Of a stretch of 64,000 bases of DNA, positions 18,601 to 27,419 are shown one piece after another (position 1 is the stretch's first letter; every line of letters starts with the position of its first letter). Under the pieces are notes generated by a model. The model saw only the letters and a list, made by a program, of their open reading frames with translations, made no database searches and had not been told where the DNA came from. Made by a program: the position numbers and the translations under genes. This DNA is from Closterium sp. Naga37s-1 (Eukaryota > Streptophyta > Zygnematophyceae > Desmidiales > Closteriaceae), in the NCBI GenBank assembly GCA_947471745.1, contig CANJKZ010000530.1, positions 348,501 to 412,500 on the forward strand, written 5' to 3'.

Positions 18601-19897
18601 ACGGCACACACAAGTAGCAGTCACCCTCAGCACTAACAGACAAGGCATACATAGCAGCAAGAATTGCCTCATAGTCAACATCAAAGATAGGTACATCACG
18701 CCTAAGTAAGTCTGCCCAGTTGGGGAACTCAGTAGCATCAGGAAACTTGGCGCGCCAGGCGTCGCTAAGCCGAGCGAAGCAGCGCTGCTCAGTGTGAAAA
18801 CCTGTGCACTGGCGACCAGCGTGGGGACCTGTGCGGATGATATAGGGGCAGCGACCAGGACCCCCAGAAGCCCCACGCCCGGCATACCAGTCAAGAAGTT
18901 GCTGGGAAGTGGGGGTCTGGCGCTGACGCTGATGCTGCTGCTGCTGCTGCGGCTGCTGCTGGCCCTGACCACCACTGCCACTACCGCTCCCTCCTCCCCC
19001 ACCTCCGCTGCTGCCGCCTCCACCGCTCCCAGTGCCTCCGCCGCCCCCACCACCACCTCCACCGCCTCCACCCCCACGACCACCCCCACCACCTCCACCT
19101 CCACCCCCACCGCCGCGACGCTTCCCACTGGGAGCGGAAGCAGCTCCGACCCCCTCAGCACCAAGGTAGTCGTGAGCAGCAGCTGCGGAGGCGTAGGAGG
19201 GGGTGAGAGGGGAGGGGGAGCACCCCTCAAAGAGGGGAGAGCGAGGAGTGCCACGAGCAGCACCTACAGCGAGGATGTTCTTCTCTGCTGCGAGGAGGTG
19301 CTTCTCGAAGTCGTCTACAGTGAGAGTGGTGGGGTCTAGCGCTAGGAAGTGGTCCCTGAAAGAGCTAAGAGTGTCAGGGAGGCGGGTGACGAGGAAATAG
19401 AGAGTGAAGTACATCGGGGGGGGGGGGGGGGGGGGGTTTGCGGCGCAGAACTCGGCTGAAAGGGCGGCACGAAAGCGAGAGTCAGTAGCGCGCAGGTGAG
19501 AAACTAGGTCCTCAGCAGTGGTGAACGAGGAAAGATCGGGGAACAGGTACGGTAGCATGAGTCGACCTATGGCTGCAGTGGCCGGGGAGGAGTAGCGCGC
19601 AACTACAGCGTCGTACATTGTCTTAGCAGTTCTGTGCTGGCTGAAATGCCCTCGCTTAGTAATCGGCTGGTGGTTCCTAATAGCTAGGCGTGCAGCAGCA
19701 TCACGAGTCTGCCACTGGGAGCATTCTAGAGCAGGAGCATCAGCAGCAGGAGCAACGGCAGTGCCAGATACGTAATCGAACAGGGAAACGCCATCTTTGG
19801 CATCAGTCAGAAGGAACAGCTGTAGATCGTCTAACCATATAGTGAACTCGATGGGACGACCGTCAGGCTCGAACGCTAGAACGTTAGGCGTCGTCAT
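15698..19897 (-). CDS. Element B Gag-protease-integrase polyprotein, 1399 aa
   Basis: It starts MTTPNVLAFEPDGRPIEF (gag), with conserved WxTRDAAARLAIRNH and ARYSSPATAAIGRLMLPY. A C run gives seven Pro before MYFTLYFLVTRLPD. A glycine tract of about 70 residues and a Gln tract follow, then C-x13-C-x3-H-x4-C (near 18780-18855, minus strand), a stretched zinc motif. The protease has LDSGASRYFF. The pre-integrase domain has WHHRLGHPSLPRL and a CVEGRQ remnant of the HHCC finger. The integrase core has LDVWGP, LHSDRGGEF and NGVAERRIG (D, D, E). A Gly/Ala-Glu hinge with pentapeptide-like repeats follows. The ORF ends at a TGA that replaces the Trp codon seen in elements D and E (SSQW), after which RT continues in the same frame. 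Confidence 0.93.
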   Translation of the reverse strand: MTTPNVLAFEPDGRPIEFTIWLDDLQLFLLTDAKDGVSLFDYVSGTAVAPAADAPALECSQWQTRDAAARLAIRNHQPITKRGHFSQHRTAKTMYDAVVARYSSPATAAIGRLMLPYLFPDLSSFTTAEDLVSHLRATDSRFRAALSAEFCAANPPPPPPPMYFTLYFLVTRLPDTLSSFRDHFLALDPTTLTVDDFEKHLLAAEKNILAVGAARGTPRSPLFEGCSPSPLTPSYASAAAAHDYLGAEGVGAASAPSGKRRGGGGGGGGGGGGRGGGGGGGGGGGGGGTGSGGGGSSGGGGGGSGSGSGGQGQQQPQQQQQHQRQRQTPTSQQLLDWYAGRGASGGPGRCPYIIRTGPHAGRQCTGFHTEQRCFARLSDAWRAKFPDATEFPNWADLLRRDVPIFDVDYEAILAAMYALSVSAEGDCYLCVPSDPGITPGIAPAALGACESAPLGTAPTQALHTFTLDSGASRYFFRDSTTVTPLPAPVPVSLADPSGGPVLARSSTVLPCPAVPSGELFGLHLPSFSTNLVSNAVLQDAGVDTFTPGRQRVAICTCSQTGRHLATFARAPGSSLYTLTTSSRSAPLSPQLHASAQVATQCECRRLLHDTLLWHHRLGHPSLPRLRSMHSRLLVSGLPRSLPPLPPSPAPPRIPCVEGRQRTAPHSSSFPPTEAPLQTLHLDVWGPARVRGQGHERYFLLVVDDYTRYTTVFPLQRKGDVPDVLIPWIRATRLQLRERFQSDFPVLRLHSDRGGEFSSDLLAAFCAEHGIRQTFTLPASPQQNGVAERRIGLVMEVARTSMIHAAAPHFLWPFAVRYATHQLNLWPRVSLPETSPTLLWTGKVGDASRFRVWGARAFVRDTTADKLSPGAIPCVFLGFVPDAPGWQFYDPASRRVFASQDVTFDESVPFYRLFPYRTAPRPPPPLFLAPGPPQVDPLPAPGPAPSGVSQVDPPAPSPVEVTGDSGPAASGAVPGGAELGGAELGGAESGGAERVEPGGAEPAREEPRGDASRGTTSGGAAPVCAEPGGAESGGESTEGSETAVPRSPWSSRLRPRVPLTSQQLHDWYGRRQRPTSAPQGSPAGVAGPGGARTGGAGAAEGTRAAGGAGGAGAAGGAGAAGGAGAAGGTGAAGGAGAAGGAGAAGGTGAAGGAGATRAGGTAQPRLFFAPPSPSSQPPPDSALRQVLSLPSSTGLPLQPGSPLPAPSPYTEQPGGLADRREPASRPVSPVCTGRRVPRQSQPPVSGPPLVVRRPSSPSPRVPLPPPPASSLPIVADPASDRFRAEHSTVTRLLATVVTDPSFESAAASALVTELVAFAAHCRLDYAASLVAESVCPPSVGGECALGTDVLEDRQEDLECLAAAAPHLVSMLLAPEGDPDAPDIPTPRSYAEAIAGEYSSQ

Positions 19898-19904
19898 ATT
19901 GGCT

Positions 19905-20400
19905 TAAGGCAGGAGGCAGCAGGCAGCAGGCAGAGGCAGCAGGCACCATGTAGGAGGCAGGAGGCAGAGGCAGGAGGCAGGGGCAGCAAGCAGCAGGCAG
20001 GCAGCAGGCAAGCTGGCTGCAGGCAGGCGGCAGCAGGCAGCAAGCAGGCAGGCAGGCAGGTAAGCAGGCAGGCGGCAGCAGGCAGGCAGTAGGCAGGCTG
20101 CAGGCAGGCGGCAGGCAGGCGGCAGCAGGCAGCAAGTAGCAGGCAGGCAGCAGGCAGCAAGTAGTAGGCAGGCAGCAGGCAGGCAGCAGGCAGGCTACAG
20201 GCAGGCGGCAGTAGGCAGCAAGCAGGCAGGTAGGCAGGCTGTAGGCAGCAAGCAGCAGGCAGGCAGCAAGCAGGCAGCAGGCAGGCTGCAGGCAGGCGGC
20301 AGCAGGCAGCAAGCAGGCAGGCGGCAGCAGGCAGCAAGCAGCAGGCAGGCAGCAGGCAGCAAGCAGCAGGCAGGCGGCAGCAGGCAGCAGGCAGGAGCGG
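19905..20400. repeat. CAGG/CAGCAGG repeat leader of element B
   Basis: About 500 bp of degenerate ggcaggcagcaggcagcaag repeats between the PBS and the gag start. The matching leader in element G (44040-44165) has the same CTGCCTGCTGCC motif on the coding strand. Confidence 0.85.
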
Positions 20401-20494
20401 GCAGCCGAGGCGCGCGCGGGCAGCCGAGGCGCGCGTAGGCACTAGACAAGACAGGCAATCGTGGTGGGCCCTAATCCTAGGTCCTAAGGACCTA

Positions 20495-20506
20495 TGCTCT
20501 ATACCA
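20495..20506 (-). other. Primer-binding site of element B
   Basis: The minus strand reads TGGTATAGAGCA directly after the LTR. It is a variant of the initiator tRNA-Met site, lacking the C of TATCAGAGC. Confidence 0.8.
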
Positions 20507-20645
20507 TGTTAGAATCTTACGGGAAAAAGGTGGTGTCGACTATCGAGAGGGTTGGTACAAAGTGAAAACCCAAGGGGTTGTACCCCACAGTAAGTACCCC
20601 ACTAAGCCTACCCAAACTATAACATATATATACATATGTTTGACA
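20507..20645 (-). repeat. 5' LTR of element B
   Basis: 139 bp with TG...CA ends, matching 13797-13935. Confidence 0.95.
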
Positions 20646-20652
20646 GTGGAGC

Positions 20653-20997
20653 TGTCAGAGGTCCACTGGTGATCCCCGATTGATCCTAGGGAAGGGTTAC
20701 AGGCTCGTTGTCCTGGGGGGTTATGAGCGCACTGACCCGCTACTTAACAAGCCATTTTATCCCAATGGTCTGGTGGTTGGGAGTCTCACATGTTATCAGA
20801 GCAAATGTCTTGGGTTCGAATCCCAGTGTGTGCACTTCGGGCATCCCAGTGCGGGGGGGTGTCAGAGGTCCACTGGTGAGTCCCGATTGATCCTAGGGAA
20901 GGGTTACAGGCTCATTGTCCTGGGGGGTTATGGGCGCACTGACCCGCTACTTACTAAGCCCTTTTATCCCAATGGTCTAGTGGTTGGGATTCTGACA
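20653..20997 (+). mobile_element. TRIM-type mini-LTR element, copy 1
   Basis: 345 bp in total: LTR 20653-20790 (138 bp), internal 20791-20859 (69 bp), LTR 20860-20997 (138 bp). LTRs start TGTCAGAGGTCCACTGG and end in CTCACA or CTGACA. The internal part opens with TGTTATCAGAGC, a one-base variant of the tRNA-Met PBS, and ends in a G run (polypurine tract). The target duplication is GGAGC (20648-20652 and 20998-21002). There is no coding capacity, as in TRIM elements. The LTR end plus internal start also looks like a tRNA body. Confidence 0.93.
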
Positions 20998-21288
20998 GGA
21001 GCGAGGGCAACGAAAAACGAGAGGAGAGAGCGAGGGCGACGGAAAGGAGGGGAGAAAGCGAGGGCAACAAAAAGGGAGGGGAGAACGTTAGGGCGACGGA
21101 AAGGGAGGGAAGAGAGCTAGGGCGGTGGAAAGGGAGGGGATAGAGCAAGGGCGGCGGAAAGGGAGGGGATAGAGCAAGGGCGGCGGAAAGGGAGGGGAGA
21201 GAGCAAGGGCGACGAAAAGGGAGGGGAGAAAGCAAGGGCGACGGAAAGGGAGGGGAGAGAGCAAGGGTGACGGAAAGGGAGAGGAGAG
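20998..21288. repeat. 29-bp purine-rich minisatellite
   Basis: About ten copies of gagcaagggcgacggaaagggaggggaga-like units. The same family recurs at 42318-42410 and, more degenerate, at 42550-42810, each time beside an LTR. Confidence 0.9.
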
Positions 21289-21345
21289 TGTCAGAATCAA
21301 TTGTTCAGGAATGATTGACTAGCAAGCAAGGATGAGTACAAGTAC
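21289..21345 (-). repeat. LTR fragment (element E family)
   Basis: The stretch from tgtcagaatcaattgttcagg to gagtacaagtac matches the first 56 bp of the LTR at 42187. It is truncated at 21345. Confidence 0.8.
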
Positions 21346-21384
21346 TACCGTCATCGCCCGGATAGTAGACAGTGTTGAATAGTA

Positions 21385-21517
21385 TGTCAAACTTATATAC
21401 TGCTTACATTGTGTAGGCTATAGTGGGGTAGCCCATAAGGGGTACAACCCAATTAGGGTTAGTACTTGTACCCAACTTTCTGTTCAATCCACTCATTCTC
21501 GTTCAATTGTTTCAACA
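21385..21517 (+). repeat. 5' LTR of element C
   Basis: 133 bp, from TGTCAAACTTATA to GTTTCAACA, directly followed by an exact PBS. Confidence 0.92.
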
Positions 21518-21529
21518 TGGTATCAGAGC
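21518..21529 (+). other. Primer-binding site of element C
   Basis: TGGTATCAGAGC, the exact copia site complementary to initiator tRNA-Met. Confidence 0.92.
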
Positions 21530-21569
21530 AGGTCCTTCCTTAGGACCGATTTTTTTTTAGGGCCCACCA

Positions 21570-22200
21570 CAGCGCTGCCCCACTAGCTGCCCTGCCGCCC
21601 TGCTGGCCCGCGCGCCGCCCCTTGCAGCCCGCGCACCGCCTTTAGCAGCCCGCGAGCCGCCCCTGCAGCACGCTCGCCGCCCCAGCAGCCAGCGCGCCGC
21701 CCCTGCAGCCCGCTCGCCGCCCCTGCAGCCCGCTTGCCGCTCGCCTGCGGCCCGCTCGCCGACCCTGCAGCCCGCTCGCCACCCGCTTGCGGCCCGCTCG
21801 CCGCCCCTGCAGCCCGCTCGCCACCCGCTTACGGCCCGCTCGCCGCCCCTTGCAGCCCGCTCACCGCTCTCTGGTGGCCCGCTCGCCGCCCCTTGCAGCC
21901 TGCGTGCTGCCCCTTGCAGCCCGCTCGCCGCCCCTTGCGGCCCGCTCGCCGCCCCTTGCAGCCCGCGCGCCGCCCTTTGGCAGCCCGCTTGCCGCCCCTT
22001 GCAGCCCGCTTGCCGCCCTCTGGAAGCCCGCTTGCCGCCCCTTGCAGCCTGCGCGCCGCCCTCTGGCAGCCCGCTCGCCGCCCTTTCTGCTGGCCGCCCT
22101 AGCCGTGCGCAGCCCTGCCCTGCCCTGCGCACTTCCCTCGTGCTCGCGCGCCGCCCTACCTGCGTGCTGCTCTGCTGGTCGCACGCCACCCTGCTCTGCC
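21570..22200. repeat. GC-rich leader repeats of element C
   Basis: Many copies of a 21-24-bp unit such as cccgctcgccgccccttgcag between the PBS and the gag start. No credible coding sense was seen. Confidence 0.85.
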
Positions 22201-22204
22201 CGCT

Positions 22205-23657
22205 ATGGTTTCTCTCAGTGTACTCACGTTCGATCATGAGAACCGTCCGATCCAGTTCGATACGTGGCTCGATGACTTACAGCTGTACCTACTGAGCGAT
22301 TCTAGAGACATCGTTTCGTTGTTTGACCACACGTCTGGAGCCTCTCTCGCCCCTCTCGCCACAGCTGACAGTGCGACTCGCTCACAGTGGCTTACCCGTG
22401 ATGCTGCTGCTTGCTTAGCTGTTCGCAACCACCTGCCGTTAGCCGAACGCGCTCACTTTGGCCAGCACAAGACTGCTAAGGCCCTGTACAATGCTGTAGT
22501 CGCTCGTTACTCTTCACATGCCACTGCTACTCTCGGCCGCCTTATACTGCCCTACATTTTTCCCGAGCTGTCAGCCTTTTCCACAGTCGAGGACCTTTTT
22601 ACCCACCTTCGCACTAGCGACGCTCGCTACCGCTATGCCCTCCCAGCCAAGTTCCTAGACAGGAACCCCCCCCGATGTACATCACTCTCTACTTCATAGT
22701 CACCCGCCTCCCTGACTCTCTTCGCGCAGTCAGGGACCACTTTCTCTCTCTTGACCCCACTGACCTCACTGTCAACCTGCTCGAGAAGCACCTCCTTGCA
22801 GCTGAGACTAGTGTAGTTGCTGTAGGTGCTGCTTGTGGCACTCCTCGCACACCCTTCTTTGAGGGGTGCTCCCCCTCCCCCCCTGCCCCCTCCTACGCTT
22901 CTGCTACTGCTGTTGACATCCTTGGTACTGAGGATGTTGGGGCTGCTTCTACTCTTAGTGGGAAGCGCCGCAGCAGCAAGGGCAAGGGTGGCAAGAATGG
23001 TGGCGGTGGTAGCGGGGGTGGTGGTGGTGTAGGCAGTGGAGGCGGTGGAGGTGGCGGAGGTGGTGGCAGAGGTGGGAGTGGTGGCGGGAGTGGGGGCTTC
23101 GGTGGCGGCGGTGGTGGCAGTGGTGGGGATGGGGGTGGCGGTGGTGGCAGCAGTGGGAGTGGTGGCGGCGGCAGTGGTGGCGGTCGGGGTGGAGCTGTTT
23201 AGAGGGGAGGTTCTAGCGGTGGCCAGAGGTAGAAGCAGCAGCGTCGGAGCGAGACCCCTACGCCTCAGCAGCTTCGTGAGTGGTTTGCTCAGCGTGGGGC
23301 GTCTGGGGGTAGTGTTAGTTGCCCGTATGTCATTCGCACAGGTGACCACGCTGGTCAGACATGCGGGAAGCTTCACACTCAGCACCGCTGCTTCTCCCGC
23401 CTTGATGACGCTTGGCGCGCAGAGTTTGGAGACGAGGCTGAGCGCCTCCGCTGGGCAGAGCTGCTTAGGTCTGGAGTTGATATCTTTGCTCTTGACTATG
23501 ATGCTATCCTTGCTGCCATGTATGCCTTGTCTGTTAGTGCTAAGGGTGACTGTTACCTGTGTGTGCTGCCCGACCCAGGTATAGAGGCTGCTGCTCTAGG
23601 TGCTAGTGAGTCTTCTCTCCCTGGTACTGCGAAAGGCTGAGGCCTTGCACACCTTTA
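22205..23657 (+). pseudogene. gag of element C
   Basis: It starts MVSLSVLTFDHENRPIQFDTW and follows the same gag as elements B and D (WLTRDAAACLAVRNH, ARYSSHATATLGRLILPY). An 8-C run (22666-22673) throws the frame, which resumes at MYITLYFIVTRLPD (22675). A glycine tract follows, then stops near 23202 and 23231. The stretched zinc motif CPYVIRTGDHAGQTCGKLHT... is at about 23315-23390, and AMYALSVSAKGDCYLCV at 23517. The reading frame is cut by the nested insertion before the protease DSG. Confidence 0.9.
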
Positions 23658-23877
23658 TGTTAAGAAGCTAGAGTGACTTAGGCTTAGGAGACATGGCTTG
23701 AGTAGCTTGAGGACTTAGGTTTGAGTATCGAGAGGGTTTTGCAAAGGAGAATAGATGGTTTCACTATAACAAAACAAGAACATATATGGGGAAGAGAAGG
23801 GGTGCACCACCAAAAGAAGAAGCATATAGCTATACTAGGATCTACTGTAGGCAGGTATATTAATGTATACAAATACA
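23658..23877 (-). repeat. 3' LTR of the nested element
   Basis: 220 bp, about 95% like 25461-25679, ending in AAATACA. Confidence 0.9.
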
Positions 23878-24279
23878 GTGAGAACCATGTGCAACAGCAC
23901 CCCCTGAAGGGGTACACCAGGCGCAGCTGAGGAAGGAGAGGGCAAGTGACGAGGAGGAGGGACCATGAGAGGAGAGGAGGTGGTGGGTGGCGGCTGAAGT
24001 TGCTGGCACACGGGCAACTGGAGCAACTGGCACACTGGCAAATGGAGCAACTGGCACACGGGCAACTGGAGTAACTGGCTCCACGGCTAAGCGAGCGGCA
24101 GGAGCAACTGACTCACGGGCTACAGGAGCAACGGGCTCACGGGCAACTGGCGCAACGGTCTCACGGGCGACTGGAGCTGCTGGCTTCACTGCGCCCACCC
24201 CCCTACAACTTCCCCCATTCCCCAAAACCTCCCTGTCACACCCCTCAGCATCCCTACTGCCACTCCCTCAACTCCCCCA

Positions 24280-24775
24280 CACCCTCCCCCCCCCCCCCCC
24301 CTCCCACAGCGGCATGTGCAGCAGTGGGAGAGAGAGGAGGAGAGGCGGCAGCAGTTCACTCACACCCGCCACCCCCATACCCTCCCCCCCACTGCTGCAC
24401 CCGCAGCAGAGGGATGGAGGAGAAGGGGGGGGGGGCGGGGGGGGCTGGTGCTGCAGATCCCTTCCTGCCACCCCTTTAACCTCCAAGATCCCGCCACCCC
24501 CATACCCCCCCCCCCCACTGCTGCACCCGCAGCAGGGGGATGGAGGAGAAGGGGGGGGCGGGGGGGGCCTGGTGCTGCAGATCCCCTCCCCCCACTGCTG
24601 CAACCGCAGCAGGGGAATGGAGGAGAAAGGGGGGCGGGGGGGCTGGTGCTGCAGATCCCCTCTGGCCACCCCCTTACCCTCCAAGAGCCCACCACCCCCA
24701 TACCCCGCCCCCCCCCTCCCCCACTGCTGCACCCGCAGCAGGGGGATGGAGGAGAAGGGGGGGGGGGCGGAGGGG
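24280..24775. repeat. GC-rich minisatellite in the nested element
   Basis: Four to five copies of a unit of about 100 bp, built of a C run, cactgctgcacccgcagcag, ggatggaggagaag and a long G run. C runs and G runs alternate. Confidence 0.85.
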
Positions 24776-24779
24776 CGTC

Positions 24780-25430
24780 AGTCGCGGGCGTAGGGGCGTC
24801 GGGCGACGGGCCGGGCTAGGAGCGACGTGCCTAAGGGCCGTGCTAGGGGCGACGGGCCTAGGGGTGACGGGTCGTGGCGACAGGCCGAGGGGCAACGGGC
24901 GATGGGCGACGGGCCGGGGCCGGGGCCTAGGGGCGACAAGCTGAGGGGCGACGGGCCGAGGGGCGACAAACTAGGGGCCGGGGCCTAGGGGCGTCGAGCG
25001 ACGGGGCCGGGCCTAGGGGAGCGACGGGCGACGGGGCCGACGGGCCTAGGGGCGTTGGGCGACGGGCCGGGCCTAGGGGAGCGACGGGCGACGGGGCCGA
25101 CGGGCCTAGGAGCGGCGGGCGCGAGCGAGGGGCCGGGGGGCCGGAGTCTAGGGGCGACGGGCGTAGAGGCGATGCGCGACGGGCGACGGGCCGGGACCGG
25201 GGCCTAGGAGCATCGGGCGCGAGCAACGGGCGACGGGGCCGGGGCCTAGGGGCGACGGGCTGAGGGGCGACGGGCCTAGGGGCGACGGGCGCGAGCGACG
25301 GGCCGGGGCCGAGAGCTAGGGGCGACGGGCGCGGGGCGACGGGCCGGGGCCTAGGGGCTACGGGCGACGGGCCGTGCCGAACGTCGAGAGGAGGGCCGCA
25401 CGAGGGCGGTGCGCAGGGCAGCAGGTGGTG
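24780..25430. repeat. ggggcgacgggcc repeats in the nested element
   Basis: About 650 bp of short degenerate units (cctaggggcgacgggc type). No gene. Confidence 0.85.
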
Positions 25431-25460
25431 GGCCCAAGGGTCCTAACGACTCTAATACCA

Positions 25461-25679
25461 TGTTAAGAAGCTAGAGTGACTTAGGCTTAGGAGCCATGGC
25501 TTGAGTAGCTTGAGGACTTAGTTTGAGTATCGAGAGAGTTTTGCAAAGGAGAAAAGACGGTTTCACTATAACAAAACAAGAACATGTATGGGGAAGAGAA
25601 GGGGTGCACCACCAAAACAAGAAGCATATAGCTACACTAGGATCTACTGTAGGCAGATATATTAATGTATACAAATACA
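25461..25679 (-). repeat. 5' LTR of the nested element
   Basis: 219 bp with the PBS complement ctctaatacca at 25450-25460 beside it. Confidence 0.9.
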
Positions 25680-25683
25680 TTTC

Positions 25684-27419
25684 AACACGTTACGCTTGAC
25701 TCAGGTGCTTCCCGCTGTTTCATTCGCACAGTACCACCCTCACTCCACTCCCTGCACCTGTTCCAGTCCGACTAGCTGACCCCTCGGCGGGCCCAGTTCT
25801 TGCACGTTCCTCCACTGTTCTGCCGTGTCTGGCGGTTCCGTCCGGCTTGCTGTCAGGTCTTCACGTCCCCTCGTTCTCTACAAACTTGGTGAGTACCGCT
25901 GCCCTCTAGGATGCGATGGTCACTACCACCACTCCTGGGGGCCAGCGTGTGTCAATCTGCATGTGTACACGGACGGACCGTCACCTGGCCACGTTTACCC
26001 GTCGGCCTGGTTCGAGTTTGTACACACTGACTACTGAGCCTCCTCAGGTAGCTGCGTCTGCTCAGGTGTCCGTGTCAGGTCCGGTAGCAGCCCCCTAGTT
26101 GTGTCGCCCCCTGTCGAACCAGACTCTCCTGTGGCACCACCGCCTTGGTCACCCCTCCCTACCACGCCTTCGTGGCATGCACTCCCGCCTCCGTGTTTCT
26201 GGTCTTCCCAGGTCTCAGCCTCCCCTCCCGCCCTTGCCTGCCCTGCCCTGCCTTCCTTGCTTCGAGGGGCGGCAGCGCGCCGCTCCTCACTCCTCCTCGT
26301 TTCCCCCGACGACTGCTCACCTGCAGACTCTCCACATGGACGTGTGGGGCCCAGCCCGCGTCACCGGACAGGGCCGCGAGAGCTAATTCATGCTGGTTGT
26401 TGACGACTACACGCGTTACACCACGGTCTTCCCCTTGCGGGAATTTTGGTGGTGAGTTCTCCTCCGACCTCTTGCGGGAATTTTGTGGTGGGGAGGGCAT
26501 TCTCCAGTTGTTCATGCTTTTAGCCTCCCTGCAGCAAAATGGGATTGCTGAGCGCCGCATTGGTTTAGTCATGGAGGTCGCTTGTACCTCCATGATCCAT
26601 GCAGCTGCTCTCCATTTTCTGTGGCCGTTTGCACTCCGGTACGCTGTGCATTAGCTCAACCTCTGGCCCCGTGTCTCCTTGCCGGAGACCTCGCCTACAC
26701 TGTGTTGGACGGGGAAGGTTGGCGATGCGTCAGTTTTCCGGGTCTGGGGCTCTCGTGCCTTAGTTCGCAATACTTCCGCGGACAAGCTCTCCTCCCGCGC
26801 TATTCCCTGCGTCTTCCTTGGATTTCCCCCTGACGCACATGGCTGGCAGTTTTACCACCCCACTTCGCGCCGTGTCCTCCCCTCCCAGGACGTCACGTTT
26901 GACAAGTCGGTTCCCTTTTACCGTCACTTCCCCTACTGCACTGCCCCTCTCCCCCCCCACCGATCTTCCTTGCTTTAGGTCCCCCTCCGGTAGACCCCCT
27001 CCCCCCTCAGGGTCCTGCTCCCTGAGGTGTGTCTCAGATAGACCCACTCCCCGGGACTATGCCTGTCGAGGTCGCTGTAGACTCAGGTGCTGCTAAAGGT
27101 GCTGCGTCTGGGGGTGCTGCGTCTGGGGGTGCTGAGTCTGGGGGTGCTGAGCCTCGGGGTACTACGTCTACTGGAGGTCCTGTGGGTGCCTCGCCACGAC
27201 TGTCTCCCCGGCGAGAGCCTCTCTCACCGCAGCAGCTGCGCGAGAGGTTTGCTCAGCGCACACGCCGTAGGAGTGGAGCTGCAGGAGCTGGAGGCTCTGG
27301 CGTTGGAGGCTCTGGAGCTGGAGGTACTGGAGCTACTAGTCCTGGAGGGGCTCGAGTTACTGCTGGAGCTGGAGGTACCGGAGGTGCTGGAGCTGCTGGT
27401 TTTGGAGGTGCTCGTACTA
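25684..27419 (+). pseudogene. protease-integrase-hinge of element C
   Basis: The protease resumes at LDSGASRCF with shifts. The pre-integrase part has TLLWHHRLGHPSLPRLRGMH (from about 26114). The integrase shows MDVWGPARVTGQGRES then a stop, and LVVDDYTRYTTVFPL. The second catalytic Asp block is damaged (GNFGGEFSS in place of SDRGGEF), then NGIAERRIGLVMEVA and CWTGKVGDASVFRVWGSRA follow. A Gly/Ala hinge with GGAASGGAESGGAEP repeats runs to 27419, where it is cut by an LTR. Several stops and one-base shifts are present. Confidence 0.88.

Larger units (their letters stand above)
13797..20645 (-). mobile_element. Element B: full-length young Ty1/copia retrotransposon
   Basis: The two 139-bp LTRs (13797-13935 and 20507-20645) appear identical. 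The insertion is flanked by GTGGA on both sides (13792-13796 and 20646-20650), a perfect 5-bp target duplication. On the minus strand the order is LTR, PBS, Gln/Pro-poor repeat leader, gag, protease, integrase, reverse transcriptase, RNase H, polypurine tract, LTR, which is the copia order. Coding parts are nearly complete but carry a nonsense codon at the integrase/RT boundary and a short tandem duplication in RNase H, so this copy would need help in trans. Confidence 0.96.
23658..25679 (-). mobile_element. Nested non-coding LTR element (LARD-like) in element C
   Basis: LTRs 23658-23877 (220 bp) and 25461-25679 (219 bp) start TGTTAAGAAGC and end AAATACA. Next to the right LTR the minus strand reads TGGTATTAGAG, a PBS. 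It lies between the gag end (GCCTTGCACACCTTTA) and the protease (CTTGACTCAGG) of element C. The 1.6-kb interior has no gag-pol motif; the minus strand only shows repeats such as PVARVPVAP near 23990-24180. It is most likely a non-autonomous element. The target duplication is unclear (TTTA against TTTC). Confidence 0.85.

Noticed and set aside
18586-19263. ORFs overlapping the glycine tract of element B gag
   Set aside because: Frame shadows (Val/Ala or Thr/Pro repeats) of the GGN-rich coding sequence. The same applies in elements C, D and G.
20755-20840. A functional tRNA gene (A box, B box, T arm)
   Set aside because: No pairing acceptor stem, and U33 and position 26 are wrong. The piece lies within a TRIM element with target duplications, so it is listed as tRNA-like only.
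24280-25430. A CRISPR-like array (regular repeats)
   Set aside because: Eukaryotic context, degenerate GC-rich units with no unique spacers; this is minisatellite.
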